From Sporosarcina sp. BP05 (GTDB taxonomy: Bacteria > Bacillota > Bacilli > Bacillales_A > Planococcaceae): a DNA stretch of 64,000 bases. Where the stretch lies: NCBI RefSeq assembly GCF_014282005.1, contig NZ_JACFTD010000015.1, positions 1 through 64,000 on the forward strand, written 5' to 3'. Below the pieces are notes generated by a model, which made no database searches, had not been told where the DNA came from, and saw only the letters and a list, made by a program, of their open reading frames with translations. Shown one piece after another: positions 9,144 through 17,600 of the stretch. Position 1 is the stretch's first letter. The number at the start of each line of letters is the position of its first letter. Both the position numbers and the translations under genes were made by a program.

Positions 9144-10451
9144 TTGAAGAATATAGACGATTCACTCTTCCCTTTTTATGAGTTTGCAGCGCGTCATGCC
9201 GCGGTTGGTATACACGCCGTTGACAAAAATGGCCGAACTGTCATCTATAATGAAAAGATGAAAGAAATTGAAGGACTCGCACTTGAAGACGTCGCTGACC
9301 GTTCAATTTTGGAACTGTTCAATTTTGAACAAGAAGAAAGTACACTGTTAAAAGTTTTGCAAAGCGGCAAAGAACAACTAAATGTAAAACAAACGTACTG
9401 GAACCGAAATGGTACAGAAATTACGTCTATTAATGACACATACCCAATTTTCAACAACCAAACGCTTATCGGAGCAGTTGAATTAGCCCGTGACGTAACG
9501 GCTCTTGAGAAATTCGTTCTTCAGCCATTTCGAAAAAATAGTGATCCCGTTACATTCAATCAAATAATTGCTTCCTCCCCGCCTATGAAAGTGGTTATTG
9601 CGACTGCAAAAAAAGCAGCAAAAGCAAAATTACCGGTATTGTTAATCGGTGAAACTGGTACAGGTAAAGATCTTATCGCTGAAAGCATACATAATGAATT
9701 ATCGCCTTCCAGCACTGTACTCTATACCCTGTTCTGCCATAGTTCAGACCCAATACTTATAGGTCGCTTAGATAAAGATTTAAATGTGGTGGAGCCACTT
9801 ACATTATTCTGTGAAAGAATCGATTTATTATCCATTCCCTTACAGCAAAAACTGCTATCAATCCTTTTAAAATCACCTAACAGTAACAAGCAATTCATCG
9901 CGAGCATCGGGGATGACCCTGTGGAATTAATCGCTTCGGGCACATTATTAAAAGACTTATATTATTTCTTTGCATCATTCACAATCCGAATACCGCCCCT
10001 GCGAAAACGGAAAAAGGATATTTTGCCATTCATTTCCGCTTATTTGGAACGGCGTAGCGAACGCTACGGTTCAGCACTTAAAGATATTACGCCCGAAGTT
10101 GAGAATCTTTTCCTTGGGTATGAATGGCCAGGAAATATGCGCGAACTCGAATTTCTTCTCGACGAAATCTCTTCCCTTGCGATGAATGAAACAGCCATTA
10201 CGTATGATCTGCTCCCTCTTCATTTTAGGATGAAGAGCGCGGATATCACCGACGAACCAACGCAGGCTGCCGATTTTTTAGTTCAGCCAGGTAAAGAATT
10301 GTTGCCGCTTGACCAGTTTTTGCGTGAGGCAGAAGCTTATTACTTACAAAAAGCGATGCAACTCAATGATAAAAACGTCACGAAAACTGCAAATGCGCTC
10401 GGTATGAGCAGGCAAAATTTGCAGTACCGGTTACGGAAATTAAAAAAATGA
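9144..10451 (+). CDS. RocR-like regulator with degenerate AAA+ domain
   Basis: A 435-residue regulator: N-terminal PAS domain (about residues 10-125), AAA+ central domain (about 145-365) and a Fis-type helix-turn-helix at the C-terminus (TKTANALGMSRQNLQYRLRKL). The layout and many stretches match B. subtilis RocR (461 residues). Walker A (GETGTGKD) is intact. The GAFTGA loop that contacts sigma-54 is deleted. The Walker B aspartate-glutamate is replaced (LFCERID where LLLDEIN is expected), and both arginine-finger positions are lost (LLKDLYYFF for FREDLYYRL). It therefore probably cannot remodel sigma-54 polymerase. A TTG start at 9144 follows GAAGGTGA. It is divergent from rocA, its likely target. 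Confidence 0.8.
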   Translation: MKNIDDSLFPFYEFAARHAAVGIHAVDKNGRTVIYNEKMKEIEGLALEDVADRSILELFNFEQEESTLLKVLQSGKEQLNVKQTYWNRNGTEITSINDTYPIFNNQTLIGAVELARDVTALEKFVLQPFRKNSDPVTFNQIIASSPPMKVVIATAKKAAKAKLPVLLIGETGTGKDLIAESIHNELSPSSTVLYTLFCHSSDPILIGRLDKDLNVVEPLTLFCERIDLLSIPLQQKLLSILLKSPNSNKQFIASIGDDPVELIASGTLLKDLYYFFASFTIRIPPLRKRKKDILPFISAYLERRSERYGSALKDITPEVENLFLGYEWPGNMRELEFLLDEISSLAMNETAITYDLLPLHFRMKSADITDEPTQAADFLVQPGKELLPLDQFLREAEAYYLQKAMQLNDKNVTKTANALGMSRQNLQYRLRKLKK

Positions 10452-10486
10452 GGAAAAAGGCAGTTTTGCCTTTTTCCTCATTTTTT
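10449..10486 (+). terminator. terminator of the roc regulator gene
   Basis: A 14-bp perfect stem (TGAGGAAAAAGGCA and complement), GTTT loop, and six T residues. It starts on the stop codon. Confidence 0.92.
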
Positions 10487-10489
10487 ATT

Positions 10490-10684
10490 GTCTAGCTTGG
10501 GCCCACAGGATGTGGGTCATGCAGCCATTGCGACAGGACGTCGCGTACTTAGGCTGCGTTCCTCTTATGTCCAGACTTCAGCGGCCAAACGCTCGGGTCA
10601 TAAGCAGCCCAGCTACACGGCAAAGTACGCCGTTTCGCAGGTCCGCTTATACCTGTCGCGTCTGTGCGGCCGCTTACGCTTTTC
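10490..10684 (-). repeat. long structured post-stop repeat after yugI
   Basis: On the minus strand it starts two bases after the yugI stop with GAAAAGCGTAAGCGGCCGC and runs through two foldable halves to a GTCTAGAC-like end (GCTAGAC). Strong internal inverted repeats are visible, for example GCCCACA / TGTGGGC and CTTATGACCCGAGCG with a complementary CGCTTATACC partner. It is the longest member of the family and has no coding potential that I trust. Confidence 0.7.
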
Positions 10685-10685
10685 T

Positions 10686-11060
10686 TTATTGTCCAGACTT
10701 CTCGATCCAGTCTTGAAGTTTGTCTTTCAATGAATTGAATCCTTCTGCATCACTTTCGTCGACACGCGCTTGCAGTGACTTACGCGGATGGTCTTCTTTT
10801 CGTGTTGCGACCGGTGCTTCTTGCAGAGCACGGATTGATAGACTAATCTTACCAGCAGCTTCGTCGACTTCTAGCACTTTCACTTGTACTTCTTGCCCTA
10901 CAGTCAGAAAGTCATTTATGTCTTTCACAAATCCGTACGTTATTTCGGAAATGTGGACAAGTCCTTGTGTTTCACCATCAAGTGCAACAAATGCACCATA
11001 CGGCTGGATACCTGTCACTTTGCCCGAAAACTCTTCGCCTACTTCATATTTTCGCGCCAT
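10686..11060 (-). CDS. yugI: S1 RNA-binding domain protein YugI (general stress protein 13)
   Basis: A 124-residue protein with a single S1 RNA-binding domain at about residues 5-75 (VGEEFSGKVTGIQPYGAFVAL, GLVHISEI, VGQEVQVKVLEVD, KISLSIRAL). A charged, flexible tail follows. It matches the ribosome-associated general stress protein family. The ATG at 11060 is chosen because GGGAG lies ahead and the family starts with MARKYEVGE-like sequence; the in-frame upstream extension is rejected. The position near yuzA and yugJ matches B. subtilis, apart from the roc block in between. Confidence 0.88.
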   Translation of the reverse strand: MARKYEVGEEFSGKVTGIQPYGAFVALDGETQGLVHISEITYGFVKDINDFLTVGQEVQVKVLEVDEAAGKISLSIRALQEAPVATRKEDHPRKSLQARVDESDAEGFNSLKDKLQDWIEKSGQ

Positions 11061-11202
11061 TTCAAACAACTCCCAATCTATTTTGGTATCGATTCTGCCC
11101 TTAAGGCCACTTAAAATTATACCATGTTTATAGAGTGTGAGCAAAAATTCGGCAATTTTACCCCGTGTATAAAATATAACTCTTTTACACAGTTCTACCC
11201 TT

Positions 11203-13362
11203 TTATTCAAAAAACATTGGATCTAAAATAATACGCTCGATTTCCCATACGAAATCTTCATTCAAAGCCATCTTCGTACTAACAGAAAGAGAATTTCCAC
11301 GCTGAAATCCGATTGAATCCTCCCTTTCTTCGCTACCACCAAATTGCAGACTGTCGAGACTATAAATATCTACATCCAATTGACTCCATCCATTGACGTA
11401 TTCTTCAAGTTTGACTACATTTTTTGTTTTACTATAAAGATGCCACATCGTCTCTGGATCTGCTTGATCATTCGCGTAAAAATACACACCAATAATAACC
11501 AGGGGACTTACTTCTTTTAATATAGCTAGATCATGATTCAAGGAGAATGATCGATATGTCTCTTGAACTTTGTTCTCAAAGTCAGAATTGGGAAACGTCA
11601 CAACTTCCATACCCGCTTCAGGTTGCATAATCCCACTTATACCAAAGGTTTCAAGTTCTCCCGCTTTAGCAAGCTTCAGTGCTTGATCAACATCATATGT
11701 TTCTAAACGATTGAGGCTTTTTGACCCAGTCCAATCTGTTGCTTCCATTTCGGAGATGACAATTTGCATAATAAAAGCTGTTGGAGAACCTTCATCGGCG
11801 GAAGCGATCCTTTCCCATGCTGCTTGATACTCTTTTTTCACCTTGCCATTCGTTCCAAATATGCGATTAGGTTCCATCCCTCCAACGATTACATAGAAGA
11901 GTTCGTTGTATATCCAACTAAGCATCTCAGTCTTTTCATTACCCAAAGTTGTCGCCAACAATGTTTTTTCCATTTCCATTAAAAAATTAACCGAATCCTC
12001 TAGGGAATGTACGAGTCCTGGATACGAGACGAAAGGTGCAGATTCCAACATTGTAAAAAAACCACCAAAGTCTTCATGGATTGAAGATCGGATATTAGCG
12101 TTGAAATCATTCTTACCGTAACTTGGAATTATTGATCCCCATTCTTTTATATAGGTCGGGTAGATGTTTTGTTTAATCATGCCGTCCAATGCGTTTTTCA
12201 GGTCTTTAGGATATGAATCTCTCTCCTTCATAAACTTTTCGACATCTCCTCCTTCATTATCGATTGCATCCCTAATAAGTTGTTCATGTTTGAAAAATAT
12301 CATGTAATACGATTGTTGGAGGATGTCATACTGCTCCAAATAGCCCTTCATGAATTCCTCACTGTTCACCCTATCGTTTGTAAGTGGATTTTTAACTAAT
12401 CGCTCGGCCATTTCAGATGGTAACTCTACTGTTTTTATTATTTTTTTGTACTCTTCACTAACCTTCTTTTTATTCAAAATTCCCGTTTCAGTAATAACAC
12501 GTTCATATCTGGTTGTCATCGCCTCAAAATCTACACGCGCTTTGTTTCCATACAACATCATATTAAATTCTATCTCATCCTTTTCGGTCGATTCTGTCAG
12601 GCCCAATTCGATATGGCGGCTGTCGATTTCATTCTCAAACGATGACTTTAACCGCTCAATGTATTTTTCGGCTGAAGCTTTTTTGAACTCTTCTCCGGTA
12701 ACTACAGGAACGATTAGAAGCGACAGGAGGACGAGGATTCCCGCAACCCATGAAATCATGGTCTTTTTTGATATCGATTGCTTTACCTTTTCTGTCGCTC
12801 TCAACTCTTTTTGCGGCTTTGCAAAAACCTGCTCTTTTCTAAATGAAGATTTCATTCGTCTATATGACTTATTGAGGAATTCCAGCCTCTTTTCCAATTG
12901 CGCATCTTCCAGTTGACTGGATACTGCCGTAATAGCCTGCCGAACTTCTTCTAATGAAGTATCCATAATCGCAGCTATCTCTAAATCATCTAGCATGTGG
13001 AAATGCGAAAGAATGAATGGTACTTTTTTTACCGTTTCAATTTTCACAATCCTATCATGTAGTTCCTGATCCTCTTCAAAAGGAAATAGTGTTTCATTCT
13101 GCGATTCAGTTTGTTGAACATATGCAAGACTTTTTAAAGCGTATTTATATAATATGCAAACAAGCGACTCTTCATTGGCGATGGAATCTAACTGATTATG
13201 TAACTTTCTAAACGTTTCCTCCGCTACATCCCCCACCTGCTTAGACGCACAGCCATACTGAATGGCGAAACGCTCAATGTCTCCGGAATAAATGTCCATC
13301 CATTTTTCAAAAGCATCCTTCTCTCCAGCTTTCACCTTTTGCATCCACTCAAATTCTGTCAC
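11203..13362 (-). CDS. ECF-sigma-like protein fused to a membrane anchor and large extracytoplasmic domain
   Basis: About 719 residues. Residues from about 5 to 60 resemble sigma-70 region 2 (GEKDAFEKWMDIYSGDIERFA, then EETFRKLHNQL). Residues from about 108 to 152 resemble region 4 (VPFILSHFHMLDDLEIAAIMDTSLEEVRQAI). A basic linker leads to one membrane helix near residues 204-222 (WVAGILVLLSLLIVPVV). About 495 residues would then lie outside the cell; I do not recognise that domain. No anti-sigma gene is adjacent. It may be a membrane-held sigma factor or a sigma-derived signalling protein. GTG at 13362 has GGAGAGG seven bases ahead; a TTG at 13368 is possible. It stands alone, divergent from the NSS gene. 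Confidence 0.7.
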   Translation of the reverse strand: MTEFEWMQKVKAGEKDAFEKWMDIYSGDIERFAIQYGCASKQVGDVAEETFRKLHNQLDSIANEESLVCILYKYALKSLAYVQQTESQNETLFPFEEDQELHDRIVKIETVKKVPFILSHFHMLDDLEIAAIMDTSLEEVRQAITAVSSQLEDAQLEKRLEFLNKSYRRMKSSFRKEQVFAKPQKELRATEKVKQSISKKTMISWVAGILVLLSLLIVPVVTGEEFKKASAEKYIERLKSSFENEIDSRHIELGLTESTEKDEIEFNMMLYGNKARVDFEAMTTRYERVITETGILNKKKVSEEYKKIIKTVELPSEMAERLVKNPLTNDRVNSEEFMKGYLEQYDILQQSYYMIFFKHEQLIRDAIDNEGGDVEKFMKERDSYPKDLKNALDGMIKQNIYPTYIKEWGSIIPSYGKNDFNANIRSSIHEDFGGFFTMLESAPFVSYPGLVHSLEDSVNFLMEMEKTLLATTLGNEKTEMLSWIYNELFYVIVGGMEPNRIFGTNGKVKKEYQAAWERIASADEGSPTAFIMQIVISEMEATDWTGSKSLNRLETYDVDQALKLAKAGELETFGISGIMQPEAGMEVVTFPNSDFENKVQETYRSFSLNHDLAILKEVSPLVIIGVYFYANDQADPETMWHLYSKTKNVVKLEEYVNGWSQLDVDIYSLDSLQFGGSEEREDSIGFQRGNSLSVSTKMALNEDFVWEIERIILDPMFFE

Positions 13363-13441
13363 AAGCAATCCTCTCCTCCATTAAAGGTGTCTAATTATTT
13401 CAATTATAACAAAGATAGATTGACGGCGTAATTTGATACAA

Positions 13442-13455
13442 AATACCATGGTATT
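13442..13455. promoter_or_regulatory. perfect 14-bp palindrome upstream of the NSS transporter
   Basis: AATACCATGGTATT lies in the divergent gap, 45 bp ahead of the transporter start and just before a TACAAT hexamer that could be a -10 element. It is a possible operator; no regulator is assigned. Confidence 0.35.
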
Positions 13456-13499
13456 CGATTTGAGTTAGTGTACAATTAATAAATCTGTATCCTAATGAA

Positions 13500-14840
13500 A
13501 TGAGTGAATATCTTATGAAACAACGTGATCAATGGTCGTCAAAAATCGGTTTTGTTCTTGCTGCCGCGGGCAGTGCGATCGGACTCGGTGCAATATGGAA
13601 ATTCCCTTATATGGCTGGGATGAACGGAGGAAGTGTTTTCCTTCTACTCTTCATCATATGTACAATTGCAATTGGACTTCCGATTTTACTCGCAGAGTTT
13701 GTCATCGGACGTATGGGACAAGCTGATGCAGTTACATCACTAAAACGACTTGCTCCAGGCAAAAAGTGGCCTTTGGTTGGCTGGATAGGGCTTGCAGCTT
13801 CATTCATTCTCCTGTCATTTTACAGCGTGGTTGGCGGTTGGATACTTTCCTATTTAACACGTGCTATTTTCTTCAAACTCGATGCCACGACAGATCACGG
13901 AGATCTTTTTAATACAATCATCGCCAATCCAGTAGAAGTTCTAGTGGCCCAAGCCGTGTTCATGGGGCTGACGATTTGGATTGTACAAGGTGGTATTAAG
14001 GCAGGAATTGAGCGGGCAAGTAGATGGATGATGCCAATGTTGTTCATTTTCTTCATTATCTTAGCCATTCGTTCATTAACATTGGATGGTGCAATGGAAG
14101 GCGTTCGATTCCTATTTGTACCTGATTGGTCCCACCTAACAGGTTCGACGTTTCTAGTAGCACTCGGCCAGGCTTTTTTCTCATTAAGCGTCGGAGTAAC
14201 AGCAATGATGACATATGCTTCTTATTTACCGAAAGAAGAAAAATTAGGACCATCGGCAGTGAATGTGGTGCTTTTGAATATCACAATATCAATTTTAGCT
14301 GGTCTTGTTATATTTCCCGCGGTATTCGCTCTCGGCCACTCACCGGCTGAAGGACCAGGACTGATATTCGTCATTTTGCCGGCTATTTTCAGTCAGATCC
14401 CGTTCGGCAATTTGTTTATGATTATCTTCTTCATCTTGATGCTTTTTGCGACACTTACTTCATCGATTGCGATGCTTGAAATTGTCGTGTCGACGGGTAT
14501 CCGAGAGAAACACAACCGCCGAAGACGTGCTGCATGGGTATTCGGAATACTAATCTTTGTCGTCGGTATTCCTAGCGCATTGTCATTCGGAATTCTTTCA
14601 GATGTACAAATCTTCGGCGGAACAATCTTTGACTTTGCTGACACACTGACGAGCAAAATAGCGATGCCACTTGGTGCATTGCTCGTTTCGATATTTGCAG
14701 GCTATGTATTGACGAAATCGCAAACCGACGACGAGCTTCGCATGCACCCTGCGATGAGCAGCCTTTGGAAATTCCTCGTCCGATATATAGCACCTACTGC
14801 TATCATCGTCATTTTCATCGTATGGATTATCGAGCTCTGA
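13500..14840 (+). CDS. sodium-dependent transporter, NSS family
   Basis: A 446-residue neurotransmitter:sodium symporter with about eleven to twelve membrane helices. The helix-1 signature is SKIGFVLAAAGSAIGLGAIWKFPY, with the unwound glycine and sodium-binding residues; helix 6 holds FFSLSVGVTAMMTYASY. Bacterial members take up amino acids with sodium; YocR and YhdH of B. subtilis are relatives. Two in-frame starts are possible (13500 and 13515); neither has a strong ribosome site. The stop codon abuts a tandem structured repeat. The gene interrupts the yug backbone and looks like an accessory insertion. Confidence 0.88.
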   Translation: MSEYLMKQRDQWSSKIGFVLAAAGSAIGLGAIWKFPYMAGMNGGSVFLLLFIICTIAIGLPILLAEFVIGRMGQADAVTSLKRLAPGKKWPLVGWIGLAASFILLSFYSVVGGWILSYLTRAIFFKLDATTDHGDLFNTIIANPVEVLVAQAVFMGLTIWIVQGGIKAGIERASRWMMPMLFIFFIILAIRSLTLDGAMEGVRFLFVPDWSHLTGSTFLVALGQAFFSLSVGVTAMMTYASYLPKEEKLGPSAVNVVLLNITISILAGLVIFPAVFALGHSPAEGPGLIFVILPAIFSQIPFGNLFMIIFFILMLFATLTSSIAMLEIVVSTGIREKHNRRRRAAWVFGILIFVVGIPSALSFGILSDVQIFGGTIFDFADTLTSKIAMPLGALLVSIFAGYVLTKSQTDDELRMHPAMSSLWKFLVRYIAPTAIIVIFIVWIIEL

Positions 14841-15085
14841 GAAAAGCGTAAGGCGCCGTTTAGCCCCGAAAAGCGCTAGAAGGCTTGATGATAAAGGCGA
14901 TCTTTGCCTTTTCAGCAAGCCTGAAGCGACTCGAGGGGCTGGCGCCTGGAGCCTAGACACTCTGAGAAAAGCGTAAGGTGCCGTTTAGCCCCGAAAAGCG
15001 CTGGAAGGCTTGATGATAAAGGCGATCTTTGCCTTTTCAGCAAGCCTGAAGCGACTCGAGGGGCTGGCGCCTGGAGCCTAGACAC
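14836..15085 (+). repeat. tandem pair of 125-bp structured post-stop repeats
   Basis: Two nearly identical 125-bp units (14836-14960, 14961-15085) start on the NSS stop codon (TGA then GAAAAGCG). Each folds as a nested stem: outer GGCGCC...AGCCCC with GGGGCT...GGCGCC, middle AGGCTTG with CAAGCCT, and apical AAAGGC with GCCTTT. Each ends CTGGAGCCTAGACAC. A third copy follows the yuxJ stop at 19990-20110. Confidence 0.85.
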
Positions 15086-15100
15086 TATATAAGGCATAAT

Positions 15101-15142
15101 AAAATACCCACAAACCCAGTAACTGGATTTGTGGGTATTTTT
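15101..15142 (+). terminator. terminator after the repeat pair
   Basis: A 20-bp stem with one mismatch (AAAATACCCACAAA / TTTGTGGGTATTTTT, with CCAGT/ACTGG inside) and a short T run. It would end the NSS transcript after it reads through the repeats. Confidence 0.8.
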
Positions 15143-15270
15143 ACGTCTGTTGATTAACCATTTATCTGCATAAAATACTGGTGAGAAGGGCTTGATGACC
15201 TTCATTTTCACTGGATCATTTCCGTTACGCTTTCGGCGACTATTCATGACGGATTTACTGAGGGGTCCTA

Positions 15271-15314
15271 GTGTGGCTAGAAGTGACTCCGTCACTTCTA
15301 GCCACACTTTTTTT
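15271..15314 (+). terminator. very strong terminator-like hairpin inside copy A
   Basis: A perfect 17-bp stem (GTGTGGCTAGAAGTGAC and complement) with a 3-base loop and seven T residues. The same stem occurs at 53181-53215 in copy B. Confidence 0.8.
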
Positions 15315-15620
15315 CAGTAATCCTGTTGCGAATAGTTGCCTGTCGCGTTCCTACAATGTTCAAGTGAAAAATGCAGTTGTTTTGGGAGAAAGAATAGATG
15401 ACATTCTATAAAGAGTGTAAGTGCCCGAAGATGCAATTTCGGGCACTCTTGTACATTGTACAATGCGTTCCTTGCTTACTCTTAGTAAAGATTATGCATG
15501 TATTCATGTGATACCTTATTGATAGTGACACTTCTTTAATAAAAAAAGAAAAAAACATATAGAAAGCATCAGCCCACGTGTGAGGCCAATAAAAATGTTC
15601 TTTTTTATAGTAAAAACTAG

Positions 15621-15743
15621 TTGATTGTAGTGGAGAGCGGCGACTCCAGCGGGAACAGCGCGAGCTGAAGACCCCGCAGGAACGCAGTGACGAGGAGGCT
15701 GAAGCCGTGCCCGCGGAAAGCGTCCGCTCGGAACGGAAATCAA
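15621..15743. repeat. GC-richer dispersed repeat nested in copy A
   Basis: About 123 bp bounded by TTGATT and AATCAA. It has a GC-rich interior (GGCGACTCCAGCGGGA, CCCCGCAGGAACGC, GAGGAGGCTGAAGCC, CCCGCGGAAAGCG). From memory, this resembles an intergenic repeat common in Bacillaceae and Planococcaceae. It contrasts in base composition with its surroundings. Confidence 0.65.
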
Positions 15744-16060
15744 CGGGATTGAAGGAATTAGGACTTTTTCAGTGCCCTCCTAAGTGTACTTATGCACCTG
15801 GAGCGCGACGGATGAAGGACCACCATATGAATACTGAAAAAGTATGTAGGGATGCGACAAAGCTGCATCCCTACATATCCAGACCTCTCGATAATGGTAT
15901 AGAATTCATTCAATCCAGAGCAATCCAAAATCGACTATACACGTAGCGCCCAGTTGGTGATCATGTTATTCAATGGTTACTTTTGGTTAATCAACAGGTT
16001 TGGTGTTTTATTGTATAAAAAAACTGTACCCGCATTAAAGTGGGTACAGCCACACAAAAA

Positions 16061-16321
16061 TTAGACGATACATTTCGCCTCGTATTTAATCGCTAATAGC
16101 TTATAAGAAATTTGCACACATTTCTCGATTGGTATCCACAATTTGTAAGAATGTTCATAAATCTCCCGAATTCGCTTTGCAAGGTCGGTTGGATGATCAA
16201 GACGATGTAAGTCCGCTACGACATCAACAATTTCGAGTGCATACGCTTTTGGTCCCGCTTCAAATGGATCCCATTGTTCAAGAAGCGCTACTGCCTTTTT
16301 ATTCATCCCTTTAGTTTGCAC
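16061..16321 (-). CDS. yugE: DUF1871 protein YugE
   Basis: An 86-residue soluble, helical protein of the DUF1871 family (ALLEQWDPFEAG, AYALEIVDVVADLHRLDHPTDLAKRIREIYE). Function is unknown. The likely start is the GTG at 16321, with AAGGTGA six bases ahead; an ATG five codons in has no properly spaced site. It is divergent from patB, as in B. subtilis, where yugE neighbours patB. Confidence 0.8.
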   Translation of the reverse strand: MQTKGMNKKAVALLEQWDPFEAGPKAYALEIVDVVADLHRLDHPTDLAKRIREIYEHSYKLWIPIEKCVQISYKLLAIKYEAKCIV

Positions 16322-16396
16322 GCTGAGTCACCTTATTTTTCTCAATAGTTTAGATTATGATAACATAGTAAAGAAAAAAGGAAAGAGGAGATTTCC

Positions 16397-17572
16397 ATGA
16401 ATAACTTTGAAACTGTAATTGAACGTCGTAAATCGCGTTCTGTAAAATGGGACCGAATGGAAATGATATATGGAATGGAAGATGCATCCGATATTTTACC
16501 AATGTGGATTGCAGATATGGACTTTGCTGCTCCAGAAGTAGTTGTCAACGCGATGAAAGAACGTCTGGATCATCCAGTATTCGGCTACTCCTATATTTGT
16601 GAAGGCTGTAAAGACGCAGTAAGTATATGGCTTGCTGAACGTCATGCATGGGAAACAAAGAACGAATGGATGTTATTCCACCATGGCGTGGTTCCCGCAA
16701 TCGCTTCGGTCGTTGAAACGTTTACGAATCCGGGTGACGGCATTCTTGTCACTTCTCCCGTCTATCCTCCCTTTTTCCAAATTCCCGAACGTCAGGGACG
16801 AAATATGGTCGAATGTATTATGAAAGAACAAGACGGTGTGTATTCCATTGACTTTGAAGATTTCGAGAAATGCCTGCAGCAAAATGTAAAGCTATTCATT
16901 TTATGCAATCCGCATAATCCCGGTGGAATTGTCTGGACAGCAAACGAATTGAAAGAAATGTTGCGACTTTGCACAAAATATGATGTCTTGATTTTATCGG
17001 ATGAAATCCATGCCGATCTAGTCTTCTCAGGGCATAAGCATATTCCGCTTGCAACACTTGCAGGTGAAGAATCGGGACGTATAATTACATGTGTTGCTCC
17101 TACAAAATCATTTAACCTCGCAGGAATCCAAGCAGCGTTAATGATTGCGACAGATGAAGGTGTAAGGGAGAAGCTTACGTTGAATGCACTGTCACATGGT
17201 CAAATGGATTTGAGCTCTTTTGCAGCCGCGGCTTTGACTGCCGCCTATAAAGATGGAGGTCCTTGGCTAGCTGAATTACTTGAAATAGTTTCTAACAATA
17301 TGGACTATGCAATTCGTGAACTAACAGCTGCAATTCCTGCTTTGAAAATTGCTAAGCCGCATGGTACATACCTTCTTTGGATTGACTATCGTGGTACTGG
17401 ATTTACCGAGTTGGAAATAATGGACAAGCTTTTGACTAAAGGAAAACTTGCCCTTGATCCTGGTTCGAAATACGGTGAAGCAGGACGCGGCTTCCTTCGC
17501 ATGAACGTGGCAACACCTTTGTCAGTTGTTCAAGACGGCGTTAACCGATTTATCACTGCGATGAGTGAGTGA
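16397..17572 (+). CDS. patB: PatB/MalY-type cystathionine beta-lyase/aminotransferase
   Basis: A 391-residue class I/II PLP enzyme. PatB proteins cleave carbon-sulfur bonds (cystathionine, cysteine) and some act as aminotransferases. The N-terminal signature is LPMWIADMDFAAPEVV. The family motif NPHNPGG is present, followed by DEIHADL and the PLP lysine in APTKSFNLAG (near residue 237). An AGAGGAG site precedes the ATG. It likely works in sulfur amino acid metabolism in the cytoplasm. Confidence 0.9.
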   Translation: MNNFETVIERRKSRSVKWDRMEMIYGMEDASDILPMWIADMDFAAPEVVVNAMKERLDHPVFGYSYICEGCKDAVSIWLAERHAWETKNEWMLFHHGVVPAIASVVETFTNPGDGILVTSPVYPPFFQIPERQGRNMVECIMKEQDGVYSIDFEDFEKCLQQNVKLFILCNPHNPGGIVWTANELKEMLRLCTKYDVLILSDEIHADLVFSGHKHIPLATLAGEESGRIITCVAPTKSFNLAGIQAALMIATDEGVREKLTLNALSHGQMDLSSFAAAALTAAYKDGGPWLAELLEIVSNNMDYAIRELTAAIPALKIAKPHGTYLLWIDYRGTGFTELEIMDKLLTKGKLALDPGSKYGEAGRGFLRMNVATPLSVVQDGVNRFITAMSE

Positions 17573-17600
17573 TTTAGCGCAGTTGACATTACGATCATTT

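Larger units (their letters stand above)
15147..15997 (+). mobile_element. MITE-like non-coding element, copy A (with nested insertion)
   Basis: This fills most of the gap between the NSS gene and yugE and has no credible gene. A perfect 14-bp terminal inverted repeat, CTGTTGATTAACCA, stands at 15147-15160 and, complemented, at 15984-15997. Inside are three strong hairpins: 15271-15307, about 15418-15450 (AGTGCCCGAA / TTCGGGCACT) and about 15842-15876 (TGTAGGGATGC / GCATCCCTACA). The same order of blocks is found at 53080-53680 and, inverted, at 39530-40168. A separate repeat of about 190 bp is inserted near 15585-15780. Confidence 0.75.

Noticed and set aside
15516..15946. Short open frames over the nested GC-rich repeat
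   Set aside because: They are by-products of repeat DNA; no initiation signal and no similarity to a protein family that I recognise.
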